A program made the translations under genes and the position numbers. A stretch of DNA of 5,885 nt from JBFKMV01 sp041629655. Lineage in GTDB: Bacteria; Acidobacteriota; Polarisedimenticolia; Polarisedimenticolales; Polarisedimenticolaceae. The notes beneath the pieces were generated by a model. The model searched no databases. It was not told the DNA's origin and saw only the letters and a list, made by a program, of their open reading frames with translations. The DNA lies in NCBI GenBank assembly GCA_041629655.1, contig JBFKMV010000239.1:1-5885 (forward strand), written 5' to 3'. Shown here piece by piece: positions 1-5,885 of this stretch; position 1 is the stretch's first letter, and each line of letters begins with the position of its first letter.

Positions 1-1630
1 GCGCGGCCTCGCTCGTCTCCGCGCCGGCCGTGGCCGGCTCCTTGGCGGGAGCCGTCGCGGTTGCCGCGACCGGCGCCGTCGCCTGCGGCTCGCCGGCCAG
101 CCCGGAGCGGGCGTCGGGAGCGGTCAGCGCGCGCGCTTCAGCCGGCTCAAGCGTCTTCTCGCGCGGCGCGCGGTCGAACTGCGACTCGTGGCGCCTCATC
201 GTCTCGCTCGGCACCACGTCGATGTGCACGTCGTGGCGCCGCTCGATCAGGTTCAGGTCCTCGCGCTTGTGGTTCAGGATCCACACCGCCACCTCGGCGG
301 GGACGGTCATCCGGATCCGTCCCGCGTCGCCGCGCGCCGCGCGGGTCTGGAGCTTGCGCAGCGCGGCCAGCGCCGCCGCCTCGACGTTCTTGACCAGGCC
401 GTAGCCGTCGCAGCTCGGGCAGGTCGTGTAGGTCGCGCCGATCTTCTCGCCCTTCATCCGCTGGCGCGCCAGCTCCATCAGGCCGAGCTTGGAGATCGGC
501 GTCACGTCGTACTTGGCCTTGTCGCCCCGCAACGCGTCGCGCATCGCCTTTTCGACCTTCTTGTTGTTGCTCTTCTTCATCATGTCGATGAAGTCGATCA
601 CCACCAGCCCGCCGAGGTCCCTCAGCCGCAGCTGCCGCGCGATCTCGGCCGCCGCCTCGACGTTGGTCTGGGTCACGCGCTCCTCGGCGTCGCCCTTGCG
701 TCCCGAGCGCGAGGTGTTGACGTCGATCGCCGTCAGCGCCTCCGTGCCGTCGATCACGATCTCGCCGCCCGAGGGCAGCGTGACGCGGCGCTTGTAGATC
801 GACTCGATCTGTTCCTCGAGGTTGTGCTTGTTGAACAGCGGCCGCTCGCCGGTGTACAGGCGCAGCGTCTTGGCCTTGCTGGGCATGACGTCCTTGACGA
901 ACTCCAGCGCCCGCTCGTAGGTGTCGTTGCTGTCGATCCAGACCTCGCGGATGTCCGGCGTGAAGTGGTCGCGGATGGTGCGGATCACCAGGTCCTGCTC
1001 GCGATACACCAGGCCCGGGAAGTCGGTGGCCGCGCTGGCGCGCTGGATCGACTCCCACAGCCGCAGCAGGTAACGCAGGTCCCGCTGCAATTCGGTCTTG
1101 GTCTGTCCGAGACCCGCGGTGCGGACGATCAGCCCGAAGCCCTCCGGCGGCTTCAGCTCCTCGACGATCTTCTTCAGCCGCTCGCGCTGGGAGGAATCCT
1201 CGATGCGGCGCGAGATGCCGGCCGAGTCGACCCCCGGCATCAGCACCAGAAACCGCCCCGGCAGCGAGAAGTAGGTGCTGACGCTGGGCGGCTTGCCGGA
1301 GAACGGTTCCCGCACCACCTGCACCATCAGGCGCTGGTCGTTGTGCAGATGCTGGCTGATGCGGCCGCCGGGACCCCGCTCGCGACGCGACGGCAACAGC
1401 TTGAAGTTCACCTCGTCCAGCGGCAAGAAGCCCTTCAGGCCCGGCGCGATGCGCAGGAAGGCCGCTTCCAGCGAGGGGTGCACCGCCTCGACGACGGCGT
1501 TGTAGATGTTGCCCTTGACGTGGGTCCGGTTGAGTGTCTCGATCTCGTAGGCGTCGAGGACTCCGTCCTCGACGATCGCGACGCGGGATTCCTCCACGTG
1601 CGTCACGTTGACGAGCATGATCTTGGACAT
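1..1630 (-). CDS. rne: Ribonuclease E/G (C-terminus cut by window edge)
   Basis: This is an endoribonuclease that cleaves single-stranded RNA in mRNA decay and rRNA/tRNA processing. The frame is open from ATG at 1630 down to the left edge, giving 543 visible codons. An N-terminal S1 RNA-binding domain (about residues 38-120, GNIYNAVVEAVHPSLEAAF) is followed by the SRRIE and IVRTAG segments, where R169 and T170 match the E. coli 5'-phosphate sensor. The catalytic Mg-binding aspartates are D303 (TAIDVN) and D346 (VIDFIDM). The CPSC zinc-link cysteines are C404 and C407. All six numbers equal those of E. coli RNase E, which supports this start over Met5 (1618). A GGAG lies 12 nt upstream (1646-1643), a rather long spacing. 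The conserved fold ends near residue 481 (ESQFDR), and an Ala/Pro/Glu-rich tail continues off the window. A tail favours an RNase E-like rather than a bare RNase G-like protein, but its full length is unseen, so the symbol is provisional. It is divergent from the phosphatidyltransferase gene. Confidence 0.95.
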   Translation of the reverse strand, partial: MSKIMLVNVTHVEESRVAIVEDGVLDAYEIETLNRTHVKGNIYNAVVEAVHPSLEAAFLRIAPGLKGFLPLDEVNFKLLPSRRERGPGGRISQHLHNDQRLMVQVVREPFSGKPPSVSTYFSLPGRFLVLMPGVDSAGISRRIEDSSQRERLKKIVEELKPPEGFGLIVRTAGLGQTKTELQRDLRYLLRLWESIQRASAATDFPGLVYREQDLVIRTIRDHFTPDIREVWIDSNDTYERALEFVKDVMPSKAKTLRLYTGERPLFNKHNLEEQIESIYKRRVTLPSGGEIVIDGTEALTAIDVNTSRSGRKGDAEERVTQTNVEAAAEIARQLRLRDLGGLVVIDFIDMMKKSNNKKVEKAMRDALRGDKAKYDVTPISKLGLMELARQRMKGEKIGATYTTCPSCDGYGLVKNVEAAALAALRKLQTRAARGDAGRIRMTVPAEVAVWILNHKREDLNLIERRHDVHIDVVPSETMRRHESQFDRAPREKTLEPAEARALTAPDARSGLAGEPQATAPVAATATAPAKEPATAGAETSEAA

Positions 1631-1830
1631 GGGTCGGATGATCTCCGGGTTGCGGCAGCTCGGGCTGACCGTGACGGCGTTTCCTGCGTCGCCGGCCGGG
1701 GCCCTCGCTCGGGGGCCGCTCCGGCGGCTCGCGGTTCGGTGCGTCCCGGGAACCTGAGCGGCTCTGGCGTCACCGGGAGCGCACGAGAGAGAAAAAGCAT
1801 AGCATAAGGGCCATCTCTGGGGGCAGGCGG
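1631..1830. promoter_or_regulatory. Divergent intergenic region between the ribonuclease and PgsA-like genes
   Basis: This 200-bp gap must carry the start signals for both outward-facing genes. The only AT-rich island is near 1790-1807. On the minus strand it reads TTATGCTATGCTTTTT, with two overlapping TATGCT hexamers (1806-1801 and 1801-1796, each 4/6 to TATAAT). On the plus strand it offers TAGCAT (1800-1805) or CATAAG (1803-1808), also 4/6. I see no convincing -35 box on either strand, so the promoters are inferred only from position and composition. If the minus-strand start lies here, the ribonuclease leader is about 160-170 nt long. The rest of the gap is GC-rich with no gene that I can support. 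Confidence 0.4.
1700..1717 (-). other. GC-rich hairpin in the presumed ribonuclease leader
   Basis: GGCCC at 1700-1704 pairs with GGGCC at 1713-1717. As plus-strand RNA the stem reaches 7 pairs with one wobble and a GCTC loop. As minus-strand RNA, the ribonuclease leader, it is 5 pairs, then one C/A mismatch, then one more pair. E. coli rne is autoregulated through hairpins in its long 5' UTR, so a leader structure here would be sensible. At this GC content, hairpins of this size also arise by chance. Confidence 0.25.
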
Positions 1831-2907
1831 GTGCGGATCACCGCGAACCAGGTCACGTGGCTGAGGTTGTTGTTGCTGCCGGTGCCGGTGGCGATGATCT
1901 ACCAGGAGGGCGTGGCCTGGAAGCTGGCCGCGCTGGCGGTCTATATCCTGCTCGGGCTGACCGACGCCATCGACGGCATCCTGGCGCGGCGCTACGGCAG
2001 CACGCCGCTGGGCGCGCTGCTCGACCCGATCGTGGACAAGATCTTCCTCGCGGCCGCCTACGTCCCGGTCGCGGACCACCAGATCATCTCCACCACGTAC
2101 GTCGCGCTGATGTTCGTGCGCGAGCTGGCGGTGACCGTGCTCCGGAGCGTCGCGCTGGAAGAGCGCGTGGCATTCAAGACCTCGCGGGTGGCCAAGCTCA
2201 AGACCACCGTCCAGATGGCCGGGGCGGGGCTGTTGCTGCTGGTCTGGCTGTTCCCGCGCGAGGCCGTGATCTGGCCGGTCCTCGGGGCGATCGCGGCGGG
2301 CTCGCTGGTGCCGCTGCTGCGCTCGGTGGTCCGCGGAAGGACACCGGGCTGGCGGGCGGGGTGGGGCGCCGCGTTGTTCGGCGCGGCCGCGCTGGCGCGC
2401 GTGGCCTGGGACGCCCGCGGGACGCTGATGTTCATCATGTCGGTGATCCTGGTCATCACCCTGATCTCCGGCCTGGAGTACTTCTGGGGCCTGCGGCGCG
2501 TGCTGGCGAGCCGGGTCCGCCGGCGGCCGGTCGATGCGCTGTGGCTGTTCGGGCTGTCGTTCGCCGTTCCGACGTTGCTGGTCCCGGTGATCGAGCTGCC
2601 GGGCGATCCGTCGTTCCTGATCATGGGCATCCTGGCGGCCGAGTTCGCGGTCGGCGGCCTCGACAACTCGCTGGTGCAGGCGGGCGTGCGTCGCGGGCCG
2701 TGGATCGATCTGGGACGCGTTGCCGTCCAGGCGGCCGCCGGCGTGACCCTGCTGCTGTTCCTCGACGGGGAGTCAACCGCCGGCTGGGTCTACGTTCCCG
2801 CCTGGCTGGCCCTGTTGGTGACGCTGGGCGACCTCGGTGCCCGACTGCTCCGCCACCGGACCGTGTTCCGGGTCGAACCGGCCGGCGCTGCCGCGGGCGG
2901 CGTTTAG
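1831..2907 (+). CDS. PgsA-type CDP-alcohol phosphatidyltransferase with extra C-terminal membrane region
   Basis: This is an integral inner-membrane enzyme of the CDP-alcohol phosphatidyltransferase family. It most likely joins CDP-diacylglycerol and glycerol-3-phosphate to make phosphatidylglycerophosphate. The 358-aa protein starts at GTG 1831. That start places NQVTWLRL (residues 6-13) where PgsA proteins carry their N-terminal N-x-x-T-x-x-R helix, although no good Shine-Dalgarno is visible. The catalytic motif has D45, D48, G49, A52, R53, G61, D65 and D69. PgsA-like marks follow: RE...LR near 97-105 and KLKTTVQM at 122-129. Residues about 198-222 (ending ISGLEYFWG) look like the usual last PgsA helix, leaving an insertion at about 168-197. 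A further ~135 residues hold roughly four hydrophobic segments (about 236-254, 261-276, 295-311, 319-336). Typical PgsA is about 180-200 aa. The spacer between AR and G is seven residues instead of the usual eight. The substrate is inferred; another head-group alcohol is possible. Confidence 0.85.
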   Translation: MRITANQVTWLRLLLLPVPVAMIYQEGVAWKLAALAVYILLGLTDAIDGILARRYGSTPLGALLDPIVDKIFLAAAYVPVADHQIISTTYVALMFVRELAVTVLRSVALEERVAFKTSRVAKLKTTVQMAGAGLLLLVWLFPREAVIWPVLGAIAAGSLVPLLRSVVRGRTPGWRAGWGAALFGAAALARVAWDARGTLMFIMSVILVITLISGLEYFWGLRRVLASRVRRRPVDALWLFGLSFAVPTLLVPVIELPGDPSFLIMGILAAEFAVGGLDNSLVQAGVRRGPWIDLGRVAVQAAAGVTLLLFLDGESTAGWVYVPAWLALLVTLGDLGARLLRHRTVFRVEPAGAAAGGV

Positions 2908-2932
2908 CCTTTTGCAGGCGTTCGCCTATAAT
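2903..2932 (+). promoter_or_regulatory. Probable sigma-70-type promoter of the atuA-like operon
   Basis: A perfect TATAAT lies at 2927-2932, just after the end of the phosphatidyltransferase gene and in very GC-rich surroundings. The best -35 candidate is TTTAGC at 2903-2908 (3/6 to TTGACA, 18-bp spacing), which overlaps the upstream stop codon at 2905-2907. Initiation would fall near 2939, giving a leader of about 90 nt before ATG 3030. The -10 box is the strong part; the -35 box is weak. Confidence 0.6.
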
Positions 2933-2978
2933 CTGGGGCTTCGGCCAGGCCGGTCCCCGCGGGGGCGGCGGTCCATCT

Positions 2979-3001
2979 CCCGGTCCGGCGGGTCGGCCGG
3001 G
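2979..3001 (+). other. Leader hairpin upstream of the AtuA-family gene
   Basis: CCCGGTC at 2979-2985 can pair with GGCCGGG at 2995-3001 (seven pairs, one G-U) around a 9-nt loop. The perfect palindrome CCCCGCGGGG lies just upstream at 2955-2964. Both fall in the presumed 5' leader, ahead of the ribosome binding site at 3015-3020. They could shape translation or be chance products of high GC. There is no T-tract, so a terminator is unlikely. Confidence 0.25.
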
Positions 3002-3014
3002 GTTTCCCAGTCTC

Positions 3015-3020
3015 GAGGAG
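3015..3020 (+). promoter_or_regulatory. Shine-Dalgarno GAGGAG for the AtuA-family gene
   Basis: GAGGAG lies 9 nt before ATG 3030. It decides the start of a reading frame that stays open far upstream, through the leader and antisense-free parts of the previous gene. The conserved N-terminal DUF1446 sequence begins right after this ATG. Confidence 0.8.
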
Positions 3021-3029
3021 CCGCAGCGG

Positions 3030-4397
3030 ATGCCCGATGAGCGCATCGTCAGGATTGCCAACGGCCAGGGCTTCTGGGGCGACTCCGTCGACGCCCCGGC
3101 GCGGCTCGTCGAGGAGGGACCGCTGGACTACCTGACCCTCGACTACCTGGCCGAGGTCACGATGTCGATCATGCAGAAGCAGCGCCGCCGCGCTCCCAAC
3201 CGCGGCTACGCGACCGACTTCGTGGAGCTGGTGCGGCGGATCCTCCCGACGTTGCGCAAGCAGAACGTCCGGGTGGTGGCGAACGCCGGCGGCGTCAACC
3301 CCGAGGCCTGCCGCGAGGCGCTGTTCGAGGTCGCCCGCGAGCAGGGCGCGCACGGGCTGTGCATCGGGACCGTGATGGGCGACGACATCCTCGACCAGCT
3401 CGACGAGCTGGTGGACTCGGGCGTGCCGTTCGACAACCTCGACGACGGGCGGCCGTTCGCCGAGATCCGCGGCGACGTGCTGAGCGCCAACGTCTACATC
3501 AGCTCCCGGCCGCTGGCCGAGGCGTTGCGGCAGGGCGCCGACATCGTCGTCTCGGGGCGCGCCACCGATCCCGGCCTGGTGGTGGCGCCGTTGATGGCGG
3601 AGTTCGGCTGGAAGGACGACCGCTGGGACCTGCTGGCCGCGGGTACCGTCGGCGGGCACATCGTGGAGTGCGGCGCGCAGTGCACCGGCGGCAACTTCTC
3701 GCGCTGGTGGGAGATCGAGGGCTGGGACCGCATCGGCTACCCGGTGCTGGAGTTCAGCCGCGACGGGACCTTCGTGGTCACCAAGCACGACGGTACCGGC
3801 GGCCTGGTCACCGTGGACACCGTCGGCGAGCAGCTGGTGTACGAGATGGGCAACCCCGGCCGCTACGTGACGCCCGACTGCGTGGTCGACTTCACCTCGA
3901 TCCGGCTCGAGCAGCAGGGTCAAAACCGCGTGCGCGTCTCGGGGATCCGCGGCTCGGCGGCGACCGATACGTTCAAGGTCTCGATCTCGTACCTCCAGGG
4001 CTACAAGGCCACCGGGACGCTGACGATCAGCGGTCCCGACGCGATGGCCAAGGCGCGGATCTGCGCCGACGCGCTGTGGGGCCGGCTGCGCTACAGCGGC
4101 TGCGAGTTCGAGGAGACGGTCACCGAGTACCTCGGCGTGAACTCCTGCCACGGCGAGATCACCCCGGCTCCCGAAGTGGTCAACGAGATCGTGCTGCGGG
4201 TCGGAGTCAAGGACGAGAGCCGCGCCAAGGTGGAGCGGTTCGGCAAGGAGCTGGCGCCGCTGGTCACCTCCGGCCCACCCGGTGTGACCGGGTTCGCCGG
4301 CGGGCGCCCCAAGCCCACCGAGGTGCTCGGCTTCTGGCCGACGCTGATCCCGAAGCGGCTCGTCAAGCCCCAGGTCACGGTGGAGCGCGTTCCATGA
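3030..4397 (+). CDS. AtuA-family protein (DUF1446, acyclic terpene utilisation)
   Basis: This 455-aa soluble protein belongs to the AtuA/DUF1446 family (Pfam PF07287). AtuA is the first gene of the Pseudomonas atu cluster for citronellol/geraniol breakdown; its biochemical activity was not established as far as I know. Family landmarks seen here are NGQGFWGD (11-18), LDYLAEVTM (37-45), NAGGVNP (85-91), SGRATDPGL (175-183), ECGAQCTGGNF (213-223) and GTGGLVT (255-261). The start is fixed by the GAGGAG 9 nt upstream and by the family N-terminus. In Pseudomonas-type AtuA a further domain of about 100 residues follows in the same chain. Here the protein ends at residue 455 and that domain is encoded by the next gene, with the two overlapping as ATGA (4394-4397). 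A promoter with TATAAT lies about 100 nt upstream. Family membership is clear; the substrate is not. An acyl-CoA or organic-acid role is inferred from the hydratase two genes on. Confidence 0.93.
   Translation: MPDERIVRIANGQGFWGDSVDAPARLVEEGPLDYLTLDYLAEVTMSIMQKQRRRAPNRGYATDFVELVRRILPTLRKQNVRVVANAGGVNPEACREALFEVAREQGAHGLCIGTVMGDDILDQLDELVDSGVPFDNLDDGRPFAEIRGDVLSANVYISSRPLAEALRQGADIVVSGRATDPGLVVAPLMAEFGWKDDRWDLLAAGTVGGHIVECGAQCTGGNFSRWWEIEGWDRIGYPVLEFSRDGTFVVTKHDGTGGLVTVDTVGEQLVYEMGNPGRYVTPDCVVDFTSIRLEQQGQNRVRVSGIRGSAATDTFKVSISYLQGYKATGTLTISGPDAMAKARICADALWGRLRYSGCEFEETVTEYLGVNSCHGEITPAPEVVNEIVLRVGVKDESRAKVERFGKELAPLVTSGPPGVTGFAGGRPKPTEVLGFWPTLIPKRLVKPQVTVERVP
4379..4385 (+). promoter_or_regulatory. 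Ribosome binding site inside atuA-like for the small partner
   Basis: GGTGGAG lies 8 nt before ATG 4394, within the last codons of the upstream gene. It supports a true separate start, with translational coupling across the 4-bp overlap. Confidence 0.65.
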
Positions 4398-4773
4398 AAC
4401 GCATCCCGCTCTACGCCATGGCCCACGGTCGCTCGGGGGACAAGGGGGACGGCTCGAACGTCGGCGTGCTGGCCTACGACGAGCGCGGTTACGAGATCCT
4501 GCGCGACTTTTTGACCACCGATCGCGTCAAGCGGCACTTCGGCAGCATCGTCGAGGGCAAGGTCGAGCGCTTCGAGCTGCCGAACCTGATGGGGCTCAAC
4601 TTCGTGCTGCACGACTCGCTGGGCGGAGGAGGCTCGGCCAGCCTCAAGAACGACGCCCAGGGCAAGACCCACGCCATGGCGTTGATGCGGATGCTGATCG
4701 AGGTACCGGACGACTACGACCCGCCCCGGGTGGGGACGCAGGGTGCCCTGGCCCCGGGTGGGGAGCTGGGCCG

Positions 4774-4777
<4 letters not shown>
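4394..4777 (+). CDS. Small AtuA-like C-terminal-domain protein
   Basis: This 127-aa protein matches the domain found at the C-terminus of fused AtuA proteins (the AtuA-like ferredoxin-fold domain), here encoded as a separate gene. Conserved segments are AHGRSGDKGDGSNVGV (10-25), VEGKVERFELPNLMGLNF (53-70) and the glycine-rich LGGGGSASL (76-84) followed by KNDAQGK (85-91). The last 20 or so residues (after about 107) are Pro/Gly-rich and probably outside the fold. No signal peptide or membrane segment is visible. It overlaps the AtuA-family gene by 4 bp upstream (ATGA) and the hydratase gene by 4 bp downstream (TTGA), so the three are almost surely one transcript with coupled translation. It probably binds the AtuA-family protein as a subunit, which is inferred from the fused forms elsewhere. 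Its catalytic role is unknown. Confidence 0.88.
4760..4765 (+). promoter_or_regulatory. Shine-Dalgarno GGGGAG supporting the TTG start of the hydratase
   Basis: GGGGAG lies 8 nt before TTG 4774. It favours this rare start, which overlaps the previous stop as TTGA. The next in-frame candidate is GTG 4819; starting there would remove the first beta-strand of the crotonase fold. Confidence 0.65.
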
Positions 4778-5536
<759 letters not shown>

Positions 5537-5556
<20 letters not shown>

Positions 5557-5577
5557 CCCGTTTTCCCCTTCGTTTTC
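5537..5577 (+). repeat. Three short CGTTTTC direct repeats
   Basis: CGTTTTC occurs at 5539-5545, 5559-5565 and 5571-5577. The first two are a 9-mer, CCCGTTTTC (5537-5545 and 5557-5565), set exactly 20 bp apart; the third is 12 bp further on. They straddle the hydratase stop codon and sit upstream of the dihydrouridine synthase start. A binding site for a regulator is possible but unproven. Confidence 0.35.
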
Positions 5578-5588
5578 ACGGCTTCAGG

Positions 5589-5595
5589 TTAAGAT
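5589..5595 (+). promoter_or_regulatory. Possible -10 box for the dihydrouridine synthase gene
   Basis: TTAAGAT (TAAGAT, 4/6 to TATAAT) ends only 6 nt before ATG 5602, and no clear Shine-Dalgarno precedes that ATG. If it is used, transcription would begin at or very near the start codon, giving a leaderless mRNA. No good -35 box is visible 16-18 bp upstream. Confidence 0.25.
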
Positions 5596-5601
5596 GGCGG
5601 G

Positions 5602-5885
5602 ATGTTGCGCTACGGCCCGCTCCGCGTCGACCCGCCGCTGATCCTCGCCCCGATGGCCGGGGTGACCGACCGGCAGTTCCGGCTGATCCTGCGCCGCGTC
5701 GGGGGGGTCGGGCTGGTCACGATGGAGTTCATCTCGTCGGAGTCGCTGGCGCGGCGCGACCCGCGCACGCTGCGGCTGCTGCACTACGCGGAGGAGGAGC
5801 GGCCGATCTCGATCCAGATCTACGGCTCCGACCCCGTGAAGATGGCCGACGCCGCGCGGGTCGTGGAGTCGATCGGCGCCGACGC
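5602..5885 (+). CDS. dusB: tRNA-dihydrouridine synthase, N-terminal part (cut by window edge)
   Basis: This is an FMN-dependent enzyme that reduces uridine to dihydrouridine in the D-loop of tRNA. Only 94 codons are visible, less than a third of the usual 320-350. The diagnostic FMN-barrel opening LILAPMAGVTDRQFR (13-27) is present. GLVTMEFISSESL (37-49) and PISIQIYGSDP (68-78) follow, matching the E/SSE and Q-x-x-G segments of Dus proteins. ATG 5602 gives the short N-terminus usual before APMAGVTD; another ATG at 5594 is in a different frame. No good Shine-Dalgarno is seen. The gene lies 45 bp after the hydratase stop and is probably transcribed separately. The DusB assignment rests on DusB being the commonest single bacterial Dus; DusA or DusC cannot be excluded from this fragment. 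Confidence 0.9.
   Translation, partial: MLRYGPLRVDPPLILAPMAGVTDRQFRLILRRVGGVGLVTMEFISSESLARRDPRTLRLLHYAEEERPISIQIYGSDPVKMADAARVVESIGAD

Noticed and set aside
188..1807. Long plus-strand open frame of 539 codons antisense to the ribonuclease
   Set aside because: It mirrors the ribonuclease codons, is His/Arg/Asp/Leu-rich and matches no family I know. Long antisense frames are expected at this GC content, and the opposite strand encodes a textbook RNase E/G.
2955..2964. Palindrome CCCCGCGGGG as an operator or terminator
   Set aside because: A pure G/C 10-mer palindrome is unremarkable at about 70% GC, and there is no T-tract or second copy nearby.
1857..3029. Upstream extension of the AtuA frame to 846 codons
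   Set aside because: The extra part is the wrong frame of the phosphatidyltransferase gene and the leader, with Gly/Arg/Pro-rich sequence. DUF1446 homology and the GAGGAG site place the start at 3030.
2904..4151. 415-codon minus-strand open frame opposite the AtuA-family gene
   Set aside because: Its composition is that of a reverse shadow (Val/Ala/His/Arg-rich) and it lacks recognisable motifs; the plus strand is clearly coding.
3359..4393. Upstream extension of the small AtuA-like frame to 472 codons
   Set aside because: The added sequence is an Arg/Gly-rich shadow of the AtuA-family gene. The conserved domain begins right at ATG 4394.

Overview
This window is about 70% GC and reads as ordinary bacterial chromosome, densely packed with genes. 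It holds one complete three-gene operon, one complete membrane-enzyme gene, and two genes cut by the window edges. I see no RNA genes, insertion sequences, integrases, CRISPR repeats or phage genes. The GC level, codon use and gene set suit a high-GC Gram-negative lineage, for example the Myxococcota / former Deltaproteobacteria / Binatota range. The sequence alone does not fix the taxon, so this is inference.

Layout. (1) Positions 1-1630, minus strand: ribonuclease E/G, intact at its N-terminus. Its catalytic, zinc-link and 5'-sensor residues carry the same numbers as in E. coli RNase E. It continues off the left edge into an Ala/Pro/Glu-rich tail. (2) Positions 1631-1830: divergent intergenic region with an AT-rich island near 1790-1807 and GC-rich hairpin potential in the ribonuclease leader. 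(3) Positions 1831-2907, plus strand: a PgsA-type CDP-alcohol phosphatidyltransferase that is much longer than usual, with an extra C-terminal membrane region and a one-residue-short catalytic motif. (4) Positions 2908-3029: a leader region with a perfect TATAAT -10 box. (5) Positions 3030-5556, plus strand: three translationally coupled genes, each overlapping the next by 4 bp: an AtuA-family protein (DUF1446), a separate small AtuA-like C-terminal-domain protein, and an enoyl-CoA hydratase resembling methylglutaconyl-CoA / isohexenylglutaconyl-CoA hydratases. (6) Positions 5557-5601: a short spacer with a repeated CGTTTTC motif. (7) Positions 5602-5885, plus strand: the start of a tRNA-dihydrouridine synthase gene, cut by the right edge.

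How the genes fit together. The flanking genes are housekeeping: RNA decay and processing, phospholipid head-group synthesis and tRNA modification. The central operon is the accessory, catabolic-looking part. AtuA-family proteins are genetically tied to acyclic terpene (geraniol/citronellol) utilisation and often lie near leucine/isovalerate-type acyl-CoA genes, and the hydratase belongs to the matching branch of the crotonase family. The biotin-dependent carboxylase and acyl-CoA dehydrogenase expected for a full Atu or Liu pathway are absent between the operon's probable promoter and the next gene. The operon is therefore either a partial module served from elsewhere in the genome or an uncharacterised acyl-CoA route. 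I found no clearly new defence, mobile or RNA-based system. The items most worth a second look are the split AtuA/hydratase trio and the enlarged PgsA-like enzyme.
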